Assembly: GCF_002554795.1 (NCBI RefSeq)
Contig: NZ_PDEQ01000005.1
Location: 186,001 to 250,000, forward strand
DNA from: Longibacter salinarum
GTDB taxonomy: Bacteria > Bacteroidota > Rhodothermia > Rhodothermales > Salinibacteraceae
DNA length: 64,000 nucleotides
Direction of reading: 5' to 3'
Each line of letters opens with the position of its first letter. Position 1 is the first letter of the stretch. The notes under the pieces were generated by a model. The model did no database searches. It was not told where the DNA came from and was given only the letters and a program-made list of their open reading frames with translations. The translations under genes were made by a program, and so were the position numbers. Positions 17,274 to 24,353 of this stretch are shown piece by piece.

Positions 17274-17871
17274 AGAACACCTTGATATGCGCTGTAGACC
17301 GTGGACGAATGGACGGGAAGACATCGGTAATTGACAGGTCTTCACCGCTTTCAGCCCCCGCACCGTCCTGCTTAAAGGAGTCATGCGCCGACTGGAGACC
17401 TTCATAACGACCTCGTCCAATGGAGAGTCGATGTCTACAAACACCTCGTTACTCCTTCGTACATCAACCTCCCACTACGGCTTCTCGGTATGTTCACAAA
17501 CCGAGTGGGAGAAGCGATCGCTTTTTCGCGCATTAACCAGAGGCATGTCGCGGTCTACGAACCTGCTTGACAAAGCGCGACCGTGCCGAGGAATGGCCTT
17601 TGACCAAGGACGTGATATTCTGCCTCTGGCTTTTGTGATCCGTACGCCCAACAGGAGGCGAAGGCCGTACAGCCTGGACCGATGGATCGGTCATCTCTCA
17701 CGGAATTATGGATTCGACATCAGATTCCTGTACGTTTAAACTCGACACGCAAGGCACGGGCTGACAACCGATCGACGGCTGCCGCTGCAAAAGCGGTACA
17801 GACCACGGGAATCAAGCGACCCGCCTGGTCCCTACCACAGCACGCTTCCCTCACTTCCCCTCTTCCCCTAC
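17274..17871. other. Divergent spacer, no convincing gene
   Basis: 598 bp separate the sigma gene and the plus-strand secreted protein. A 118-codon frame at 17383-17739 has no recognisable domain and an unusual composition for this genome. No repeat or terminator stood out. Confidence 0.4.
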
Positions 17872-18480
17872 ATGTTCAACCTTACGTCTTCTGTAGCGGT
17901 CCGACGCGGCCTCGTACGCGTTGTATGCATCTTGCTTTTTGCTGCCGCCCTCGCCCCCGCGCAAGATGCGTTGGGACAGCGAAGCGAGCGGGCCCTCACC
18001 CGGCACGATGTGCGCGACTACATTCGCCTCCGTATCGATATCCATCAGAAGCAGGAGGAGATGAAGGCTAACGCTGATCAATACGACGGCGTGATCCACG
18101 CGTTCTTTCAGTGGCAGTCCGAATTTCTTCAGGAGCGAGGCCGCACGCGCAAGAGCTTCGAAGCGCTCGAAGAACGAATCATGCGTGCCGAAACAGCCCT
18201 AGAGATGGTTGCCGACTCCGCTGAATACCAGGCCGAACGCGAGCGAGACCTGAAAAGCATCGAGATGTCGAAGCACATGACCGAGTCCGAGAAGGAAGAG
18301 ATGCGCGCTCAGATGGCACGCATGGACTCGATCCGTCAGGCCCGGCACATCGATCCTACGCGCCGAGACTGGCCGGCGGTGCGCCCGTACGTTGAGGCCC
18401 TCGCCCACATGACCGACTACATTGCGCTCAATCGCCCCGACCCGCCCAACCTCGACAACTTCCCTCCGGCGCGTCAATAG
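17872..18480 (+). CDS. Secreted helical protein of unknown function
   Basis: The 202-residue product has a signal peptide (VRVVCILLFAAALAPAQDALG). The mature part is almost wholly helical and charged, with coiled-coil stretches (HDVRDYIRLRIDIHQKQEE, then FEALEERIMRAETALEMV and SEKEEMRAQMARMDSIRQ). The tail is Pro-rich. No family was recognised. It is probably periplasmic. It stands alone on the plus strand and converges with the T9SS gene, separated by 88 bp in which only a weak hairpin is visible. Confidence 0.7.
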   Translation: MFNLTSSVAVRRGLVRVVCILLFAAALAPAQDALGQRSERALTRHDVRDYIRLRIDIHQKQEEMKANADQYDGVIHAFFQWQSEFLQERGRTRKSFEALEERIMRAETALEMVADSAEYQAERERDLKSIEMSKHMTESEKEEMRAQMARMDSIRQARHIDPTRRDWPAVRPYVEALAHMTDYIALNRPDPPNLDNFPPARQ

Positions 18481-18568
18481 TTTCGCCGCTGTCGGCTTTT
18501 GCGGGGACGACTTTTTAGACGGTTCGACGGCCCCGCGTCCAGGCTCTCGAACAAAGACGCGTCCGCGG

Positions 18569-19801
18569 TCAGCGCACGACCGTCAGTTTGGTGGTCTTCA
18601 CATCGCCGCCGCTCTTGAGCCGCAGGAAGTAGACGCCGCTTGCGAGGTCAGACACGGTGAGCGTGCGCTTGTGCCTGCCGGCTTCGACTCCCGAAGCGAC
18701 AGAGGCGACGCGGCGTCCGAGCACGTCGTACAGGTCGAGACGGGCCTCTTCGGCCTGCTCCGGGATAGCAAACTCGACGGTGGCGCGCGTCCGGGCCGGA
18801 TTGGGATAGGTGCCCAGCAGCCGTGCCTCGTTCACCGCTGATCGGTCGATCACAATCGGATCAGACACACTCTTCGAACCGTCAACGTCGATCTGCTGAA
18901 GGCGATATGCCACGGAGTCTGCTGCGAACGGAAACGTCGCATCCTCGAAGCGATAGGCCTGCGCCTCCGTCGTGGTGCCGCCGGACGCACGGCTTTCCAC
19001 AAAGCCTACCTCTCGCCAGGGCCCCATGCCGTCCGATTGCCGCTGGACCCGAAAGCCCGCGTTTCCGGACTCCGACAGGGTGCGCCAGGTCAGACGAACC
19101 CCGTCTCCATCGCGCACGCCAGAGAAGTCGGCGAGTTCGACGGGAAGCGGGCTCGACGCACCACCGAGCGTCCACCGGCTGAAGGTGGTAATCCCCGAGA
19201 GGGTGACCGTGTTGTCCCCCGTCGATGCCGTACTACGGGAGTCCGCACCTTCCGGCGTCCAGGATGCTCCGCTATCGGTCGACCGAAAGAGCTCCAGGTC
19301 CGGCTCTGCGAGGCCATTCAGCTCCGCATCGTGGTAGGTAAACGCGAGCGTCGCATCGAGTCCGCTGCCGCCCTGTGTCGAAGAGACGTCGTAATACCGG
19401 CGGATCGACGTGTTGCCGTTCGAGGCGGTTTGCACGGCGTGACCGCGCGTGATGGTGACGTCCCCAAGATCTGTAGAGGCTGTGAGGATCGCTCCCAGGC
19501 CCGCGGGATTCGCCGACGCAGGGTTCGAGAGGTCGCGTGTTGCAATGAGGATCCCACCTGCGACGCGGCCCGCGGAGACTTCATTCAGACGAGCCGTCGC
19601 GTTGACCCCACCGAGATCCATTTCACCTCCTTCCAGGTCAAGGACAGCACCGTTCTGAACCTGCAGGGTCGCACCACTTTCGACGTTCAGGGTCTGAGCG
19701 GTGGCTGGCCGTATGTGAAAGAGACCGAGCGCCAGAATCGTGAGCGCCGTAGAGAGCGTCAGCGACAAGACGGAAGAGACGTGTCGACGCAAAAATTCCA
19801 T
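18569..19801 (-). CDS. Secreted protein with T9SS type A sorting domain
   Basis: The 410-residue product has a signal peptide starting at ATG 19801 (LTLSTALTILALGLFHIRPATAQ). An N-terminal repetitive stretch (LNVESGATLQVQNGAVLDLEGGEMDL) looks like beta-helix rungs. A middle immunoglobulin/FN3-like part contains LPVELADFSGVRDGDGVRL, a phrase common just before T9SS tails. The C-terminus (LGTYPNPARTRATVEFAIP, LYDVLGRRVASV, GVYFLRLKSG, TTKLTVVR) is a classic type A sorting domain for export through the type IX system. It has no enzyme motif. It should be an exported surface or extracellular protein, and it implies T9SS genes elsewhere in the genome. Confidence 0.88.
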   Translation of the reverse strand: MEFLRRHVSSVLSLTLSTALTILALGLFHIRPATAQTLNVESGATLQVQNGAVLDLEGGEMDLGGVNATARLNEVSAGRVAGGILIATRDLSNPASANPAGLGAILTASTDLGDVTITRGHAVQTASNGNTSIRRYYDVSSTQGGSGLDATLAFTYHDAELNGLAEPDLELFRSTDSGASWTPEGADSRSTASTGDNTVTLSGITTFSRWTLGGASSPLPVELADFSGVRDGDGVRLTWRTLSESGNAGFRVQRQSDGMGPWREVGFVESRASGGTTTEAQAYRFEDATFPFAADSVAYRLQQIDVDGSKSVSDPIVIDRSAVNEARLLGTYPNPARTRATVEFAIPEQAEEARLDLYDVLGRRVASVASGVEAGRHKRTLTVSDLASGVYFLRLKSGGDVKTTKLTVVR

Positions 19802-19862
19802 AAGAGCGTTGGGAATGAAAATACAAAAGCTGTTGGACATCGAGATGAGCAGACCGGGCAAA

Positions 19863-21512
19863 TCAGGAGCGGGCCTGGGGAACACGTTCGGTTCGGCGCG
19901 ACAGGAGGAGACCGCCGATGCCACCAACCGCGCAGGCCAGAAGCATCGCAACGCCCCACGGTCCCATCATTCCAGCTAGGTCCGGCGTCGGCGCCTCGAC
20001 CTGTTCTTCCAAGGCGTTGAGGCGCTGTTGAATGGCGGCGTTCTCCGCTTTGAGCGCGTCGAGCTGTGACTGCTTCTTCTGAAGTTTGGTCTGGAATCGT
20101 CGCTCAAGAGCTGTTTCGTGCCCCATGCCTACAGCGGCCACCACGGTACCGGTACCCTCCGTGGCTTTCTTCGCCCACGCTCGGCCGGCCACGGGACCGT
20201 GTTCGTCCATCCGGTATGCTTCCGGCGCGACGGCACGGGCCGTTCCGTCTGCTTGACCGCTGGCAACAAGGAGATCTCCCACGGAGACCGTACCTCGCAC
20301 CTTCACGGGGACCTGTCCGATGAAGGCCACCGGAACGCGATCGCCGCTGGCGTCCGGCTTGACATTCCCCGTCATCGCCGCCTGGTCGCTCACGATCATG
20401 AGTCGGTCTGCACCGTTCGTGTTGAGCTTGACCTGACCGCCGCGAACAGCCACCAGATCTCCAGCTTCAGGACGGGACGCACCTGTGGCGACGGGCAGTT
20501 CCTCCGCGAAGTCAGCGCCAGCAGAGGTATAGTTGACACCGCCAGACCCATTGCCCTCGACTGTGCCGACCGTCGTGCCCGACCCGTCGTAGAAGCTAAC
20601 GTAGGTGACGCCGCTCCCCGGATTCTGCGGTCCCGCCTGCAGACCGAGGACGTCGGGTTTGGAGCCGCTGCTCGTGTTCTCGAAGAGCACCATGTTGGCC
20701 TTGGGGCTGTCACCAACGCCCGCGTTGCCCTTATCCTTCGCGACGTAGAGGCGAAGATCTTCCGGATCGGAGGGGCCGACCGCGAGATCGCCATCCCTCT
20801 TCAGGACCATAGCATCAGCGCGGCTACCGGAGGATCCGTTACCAGCCACGAGTAAGCTGGCATCGCTTGACGTGTTGGCACTGTTGTATGAACCGATCGA
20901 GACAGAGTGATCGGAGGTCGCGATCGTCGACACGCCCATTGCTACGGCAAATTGGCCACTGGCCTCCGTTTCTCTACCAGACGAGAGAGATGCAGTACCA
21001 CTCGCAGTCGCACGATCTCCCACCGCAAACGCGCCGTACGCGCCGCTTGCCGTCGCATAATTTCCCATTGCAATGGAGCCAAACACGCCGCTGGCGGTCG
21101 ACGCATTACCGATGGCGAACGCGTGGGACGCACTGGCCGTCGCATGCTGCCCTATTGCGGTGGAAGCAAAGGCGCTAGCCTCGGTGTCGTATCCGACCGC
21201 GAAGGAGTGATGCCCAACATTTGATGCATTCCATTCAGAACCGCCGGGATCGGTTATTTCTCCTGCACGGAATGCAGCTTTTGCCGGATACCACATCAGG
21301 CGGGTTCCGGCCCCTTCTGCCGGAATCGAATCATTCTCGGTCCCGTCGTCAACGTACGTGCCCGGAATGTAAAACCCTCCGTCAGCGTTGAGCTGGAGAC
21401 GAGTATCTCCGTTACCGTTTTCAATGGTCGTTGTCGGGGTCTGCCCATAGGCCACGCTCGTCAGAAGCAGCGAAAATGCGAACAGTAGAGTCGCGCGTAT
21501 AATCGTGCGCAT
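19863..21512 (-). CDS. YadA-head-like surface protein with coiled coil and C-terminal membrane anchor
   Basis: The 549-residue product starts at ATG 21512 with a signal peptide. It then carries TTIENGNGDTRLQLNADGGF, a phrase shared with the next gene. Residues about 90-210 are a run of YadA/Hep_Hag-type repeats (HSFAVGYDTEASA, STAIGQHATAS, HAFAIGNASTAS and others) that form left-handed beta-rolls in trimeric adhesins. The following region (FAEELPVATGASRPEAGDLV and VPVAFIGQVPVKVRGTVSVG) resembles the Peptidase_G2 autoprocessing domain of phage tail proteins; this is a tentative match. A coiled coil (RFQTKLQKKQSQLDALKAEN) and a hydrophobic anchor with a basic tail (VAMLLACAVGGIGGLLLSRR) close it. 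There is no YadA barrel anchor. Confidence 0.75.
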   Translation of the reverse strand: MRTIIRATLLFAFSLLLTSVAYGQTPTTTIENGNGDTRLQLNADGGFYIPGTYVDDGTENDSIPAEGAGTRLMWYPAKAAFRAGEITDPGGSEWNASNVGHHSFAVGYDTEASAFASTAIGQHATASASHAFAIGNASTASGVFGSIAMGNYATASGAYGAFAVGDRATASGTASLSSGRETEASGQFAVAMGVSTIATSDHSVSIGSYNSANTSSDASLLVAGNGSSGSRADAMVLKRDGDLAVGPSDPEDLRLYVAKDKGNAGVGDSPKANMVLFENTSSGSKPDVLGLQAGPQNPGSGVTYVSFYDGSGTTVGTVEGNGSGGVNYTSAGADFAEELPVATGASRPEAGDLVAVRGGQVKLNTNGADRLMIVSDQAAMTGNVKPDASGDRVPVAFIGQVPVKVRGTVSVGDLLVASGQADGTARAVAPEAYRMDEHGPVAGRAWAKKATEGTGTVVAAVGMGHETALERRFQTKLQKKQSQLDALKAENAAIQQRLNALEEQVEAPTPDLAGMMGPWGVAMLLACAVGGIGGLLLSRRTERVPQARS

Positions 21513-21564
21513 AGTATGGAAGGAGGTGGAAGAAGATTTGCACGCGAAAGACGGAGAGACGGAT

Positions 21565-22884
21565 TTACAGACGGCGTCGCACGAACAATCCTGCACCGAG
21601 CAGGCCGACGACGAGGACAGCCAGTAGACCTGTACCAGATTTGGTCAGGCCGGCGAGAAACGAATGACCTGTTTCAGACTCAAGGCGCGCCATCCGTTCT
21701 TTCAGATGAGCGAGTTCTTGCTGTTCTTTCTCGACGCGCTGAAGCCGCTGTTCCAGCGAGTCGATGGTTGACTGCTGCTCCTGCATGCCTTTTATGAGGA
21801 CAGCTGTCAGCTTCGAATACGAAAGAGAGAGATGATCGTCTTCCTTGCCGCTGACAAGTGCAGGAAACTCTTTCTGTACGTCCTGCGCGATCAGACCGAT
21901 CTGGTCACCGGCGGGATGCGTCGACTGATTTTTAAACTGAAAGCGAACGGGACGAAGCCGCGATAGCTTCTGCAGCGCGCCGTCGCCGAGTGGCTGAATC
22001 GACGATTTGAGGCGGCGATCCGAGCTTTCGGTGAGCGAACCACTGATCGTCATATCGCCACTTGGATACAGCACCAGTGCGTCCGACGGCGTGCCCGGAG
22101 TGCCGTTTCCGGCCACGAACAGTGGACCCGTGAACGGGTCCGAGTCATCATTTCCCCGGTTTTTGTCGTTACTCGCGCCGATTGTGAGTGAGTTCGCCGT
22201 CGCGGCGGTCGTTCGAAGTCCCACTGCTGTCGCAGCGAAGGCCGTGGCACGTGAAAAGTTGCCCATAGCTACCGCCGCCTCAGCCGTTGCCCTCGTTTCT
22301 CGGTTCATCGCCACGGAATAGTCACCGCTGGCCGTCGCGAAGCTACCCATCGCTATGGCAGCCTCTCCGCTCGCGCTCGTGATTTCACTTTCGCTCTGAC
22401 CGGGCCCACCGATCGCAACGGAGTGTTCGCCCGTTGCTTCGGTTCTGTTGCCCGCGGCCATCGAGGCGATGCCACTTGCCTTCGTGTTCACCCCGAACGC
22501 AGCAGAATAGTCTCCGACATTGGGCGGATCCCAAAACACATTGTAGTCCGGAGCAATGAGGGGATCGATGTCGAACACCCGTCCGGCTCGAACGGCGGCC
22601 TTCGCCGGGTACCACATCAGCCGCGTCCCCTGGCCCGTGGTGGGAATCGAGTCCGCCGGCGTCGCTGACCCAAATGCTCCGGGGACAAGCAAACCTCCGT
22701 CAACATTCACCTGCAGACGGGTATCCCCGTTGTCATTCTGGATCGTGGTCACAGGGGATGGACTCTGCGCCTGTGCGGGCACCGAGCAAAGAAGAACGAT
22801 TGCTAGAACGGCGAGCAGCGGACCGCAAATGGGCCCATCGGTGAGCAGACGACGAGAAGGCAGACGGGTCCCGAGGGAGGTCAT
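21565..22884 (-). CDS. YadA-head-like surface protein with S74 chaperone domain and C-terminal membrane anchor
   Basis: The 439-residue product has a signal peptide from ATG 22884 and the same TTIQNDNGDTRLQVNVDGG opening and GTRLMWYPAKAA phrase as its neighbour. YadA-type head repeats fill about residues 120-245. The segment SDRRLKSSIQPLGDGALQKL, then GLIAQDVQKEFPALV and LSYSKLTAVLIKGMQEQ, is a Peptidase_S74 intramolecular chaperone domain as found at the end of phage tail spikes. A coiled coil and a hydrophobic C-terminal segment with an RRRL tail follow. In known S74 proteins the chaperone trims itself off after trimer assembly. Here the anchor lies beyond it. The gene is 53 bp upstream of its paralogue on the same strand. 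Confidence 0.82.
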   Translation of the reverse strand: MTSLGTRLPSRRLLTDGPICGPLLAVLAIVLLCSVPAQAQSPSPVTTIQNDNGDTRLQVNVDGGLLVPGAFGSATPADSIPTTGQGTRLMWYPAKAAVRAGRVFDIDPLIAPDYNVFWDPPNVGDYSAAFGVNTKASGIASMAAGNRTEATGEHSVAIGGPGQSESEITSASGEAAIAMGSFATASGDYSVAMNRETRATAEAAVAMGNFSRATAFAATAVGLRTTAATANSLTIGASNDKNRGNDDSDPFTGPLFVAGNGTPGTPSDALVLYPSGDMTISGSLTESSDRRLKSSIQPLGDGALQKLSRLRPVRFQFKNQSTHPAGDQIGLIAQDVQKEFPALVSGKEDDHLSLSYSKLTAVLIKGMQEQQSTIDSLEQRLQRVEKEQQELAHLKERMARLESETGHSFLAGLTKSGTGLLAVLVVGLLGAGLFVRRRL

Positions 22885-22995
22885 AATTGGCAGGCGGAGC
22901 AATTCGAAGGAGGTAACGGAGCGGCACCGAAGCGGAACGAGCACGAGCACCATGCCTCACGTAGAGGCTCGCGTTCCACCTGGGTAGCGCCGGGG

Positions 22996-23024
22996 GCTAG
23001 ATCGAAGGAGAGCCCTGATCTAGC
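22996..23024. other. Hairpin in the 5' leader of the S74 surface gene
   Basis: GCTAGATC (22996-23003) pairs with GATCTAGC (23017-23024). If the promoter near 23080 is real, this hairpin lies in the untranslated leader of the gene starting at 22884. Confidence 0.5.
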
Positions 23025-23073
23025 AAGTACTCCTCCAATGGGTAATGCGTAGCGCCAATCAAACCTCTCCCAC

Positions 23074-23095
23074 TACAAATGTAACGGATCCGTTA
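23074..23095 (-). promoter_or_regulatory. Candidate promoter with overlapping palindromic operator
   Basis: On the minus strand TAACGGATCCGTTA (23095-23082) is a perfect 14-bp palindrome. Its final TA overlaps TACATTTG (23083-23076), which matches the TAnnTTTG -7 box described for Bacteroidota. A factor on the palindrome would cover the promoter. No clear -33 element was seen. Confidence 0.4.
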
Positions 23096-23193
23096 TCCCA
23101 TTTTTATCCTTCCTCGTCTTCCATAGAGCCACTCTCGTTATGCACCTCTGCTGTCAGGCAGCCTGCCTTCTCAGAATCTTTGGTGCAGGCAAT

Positions 23194-23220
23194 CACACAG
23201 CTCCTTCGGGAAGCTGTGTG
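23194..23220. other. Hairpin with a CUUCGG tetraloop
   Basis: CACACAGCT (23194-23202) pairs with AGCTGTGTG (23212-23220), and the inner CC-TTCG-GG is the exceptionally stable UUCG tetraloop. No T-run follows on the plus strand, so it is not a simple terminator. Its transcript, if any, is unknown. Confidence 0.5.
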
Positions 23221-23426
23221 CACGCTCGTGACTCGACGCACAGGCTATCAACGACGATTGTCCGTAGGTCTTGCTTACGGATGGACGTTCTTCTTCCTCA
23301 GCACGGATGACGGCAAGCGCCTTTGGTGATCAAGCGACCTGGCTCGACAGAGAGAAGAGATGCTAGACTTATCCGAATCTAATCTACTCAGAGCCGTCTT
23401 GCTCAGAGTCAGTCGCGAGGCCACAG

Positions 23427-23460
23427 AAAAGCGCCGAGCTCAAGGTTGAACTCGGCGCGG
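23427..23460 (-). terminator. Intrinsic terminator of ruvA
   Basis: On the minus strand GCGCCGAG (23460-23453) pairs with CTCGGCGC (23440-23433) with extra inner pairs TTCA/TGAA-like, followed by TTTTC. It lies 34 bp past the ruvA stop. Confidence 0.75.
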
Positions 23461-23493
23461 CGGGAACGACTCTAAATGTGCTGTGGTGCGGTC

Positions 23494-24102
23494 TCAACTG
23501 TTCTTGGCACTGAGCGCCTTCCGCACCAGCGCATCCGCGGACTGCACGCCCGGATCGTCGCGAAGTGCCTTGCGGATCGCGCGCTCGGCGTCCGCGCGGC
23601 TGAAGCCTAGCTCACGGAGCGCCTCTAATGCATCGGCCCGAGCGCTCGCGCGGGCTTCCGATCCCCCCGTCAGCGGAGCGCTGCCGTCGAACACATCGAG
23701 GTCCTCGAACCGGTCGCGCAGCTCAACGATTAGGCGATCCGCGGTCTTGCGGCCCACACCCGAGATTTCGGTGAGCCGGCTGGAGTCGCCTTCGACCACG
23801 TGATCCCGCAGCTCGGTCGGCGTCATCGCGGACAGGGCCGACAATGCGAGTTTCGGCCCAACGCGGGAGACCCCCAGCATCGTCTCGAACACGGCTTTCT
23901 CCGCGGTCGAACTGAACCCGTACAGCGCCTCCGCATCCTCGCGCAGGTAGTGGTACGTGTGCAGCTTCACGTCCTCGCCTTTCTTGGGAAGAGAGTCGTA
24001 CGTCGACGTCGGAATCTGGACTTCATACCCCAGACCATTCACATCGATAATGACGGACTCCGGACTCTTCTCAACGAGGGTGCCAGATACGTAGGCGATC
24101 AT
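23494..24102 (-). CDS. ruvA: Holliday junction branch migration protein RuvA
   Basis: The 202-residue protein is the junction-binding subunit of the RuvAB motor for recombination and repair. The OB-fold N-terminus starts MIAYVSGTLVEKSPESVIID; HhH motifs are seen at FETMLGVSRVGPKLALSAL and LTEISGVGRKTADRLIVEL; the C-terminal RuvB-contacting helices follow a short linker (ARADALEALRELGFSRADAE). Length and domain order are normal. ATG 24102 gives the canonical start; the frame extends 21 codons further without similarity. ruvB is not in the window. The gene has its own terminator. Confidence 0.95.
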   Translation of the reverse strand: MIAYVSGTLVEKSPESVIIDVNGLGYEVQIPTSTYDSLPKKGEDVKLHTYHYLREDAEALYGFSSTAEKAVFETMLGVSRVGPKLALSALSAMTPTELRDHVVEGDSSRLTEISGVGRKTADRLIVELRDRFEDLDVFDGSAPLTGGSEARASARADALEALRELGFSRADAERAIRKALRDDPGVQSADALVRKALSAKNS

Positions 24103-24251
24103 GTAGGAAAAGGGGCGTGCGGGGAAATGAAGGTGCGTGTGCGTCAGGGTAGGTCGCGCAGTCACGTACGGACAGACGCCGGAAGCGTTGCCGGTAAAGG
24201 ATCAGGCGCGTTCAGCATGCTGCGAGTGAAGCCGGGACAGAGAACCGTACG

Positions 24252-24286
24252 AAAAAAGCGCCTGCTGCCGCGAGGGCAACAGGCGC
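24252..24286 (-). terminator. Intrinsic terminator closing the nuo cluster
   Basis: On the minus strand GCGCCTGTTGCC (24286-24275) pairs with GGCAGCAGGCGC (24269-24258), followed by six T (24257-24252). This ends transcription from nuoG and separates it from ruvA. Confidence 0.85.
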
Positions 24287-24322
24287 CTGAATTCCGCAGT
24301 GCGTCCTGCTCAAAACGACCAT

Positions 24323-24350
24323 TTCGCACTTCGACTTTCGACCTTCCAAT
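24323..24350. repeat. Four in-phase heptamers between nuoG stop and its terminator
   Basis: On the plus strand TTCGCAC (24323), TTCGACT (24330), TTCGACC (24337) and TTCCAAT (24344) follow each other without gap, three bases from the nuoG stop codon. The same TTCGCAC word lies at the 3' end of the TonB receptor gene. Confidence 0.65.
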
Positions 24351-24353
24351 TTG

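Larger units (their letters stand above)
22885..23426. other. Leader and promoter region with several hairpins
   Basis: No convincing gene was seen; the 94-codon frame at 23045 has no domain. The region holds hairpins at 22996-23024 (GCTAGATC arms) and 23194-23220, and a 14-bp palindrome at 23082-23095 next to a possible minus-strand promoter box. Confidence 0.45.

Noticed and set aside
17383-17739. 118-codon plus-strand frame upstream of the secreted helical protein
   Set aside because: No domain, odd composition, and no supporting start signal.
18972-20020. Plus-strand frames opposite the T9SS and YadA-like genes
   Set aside because: They overlap genes with signal peptides and recognised domains and show no family features.
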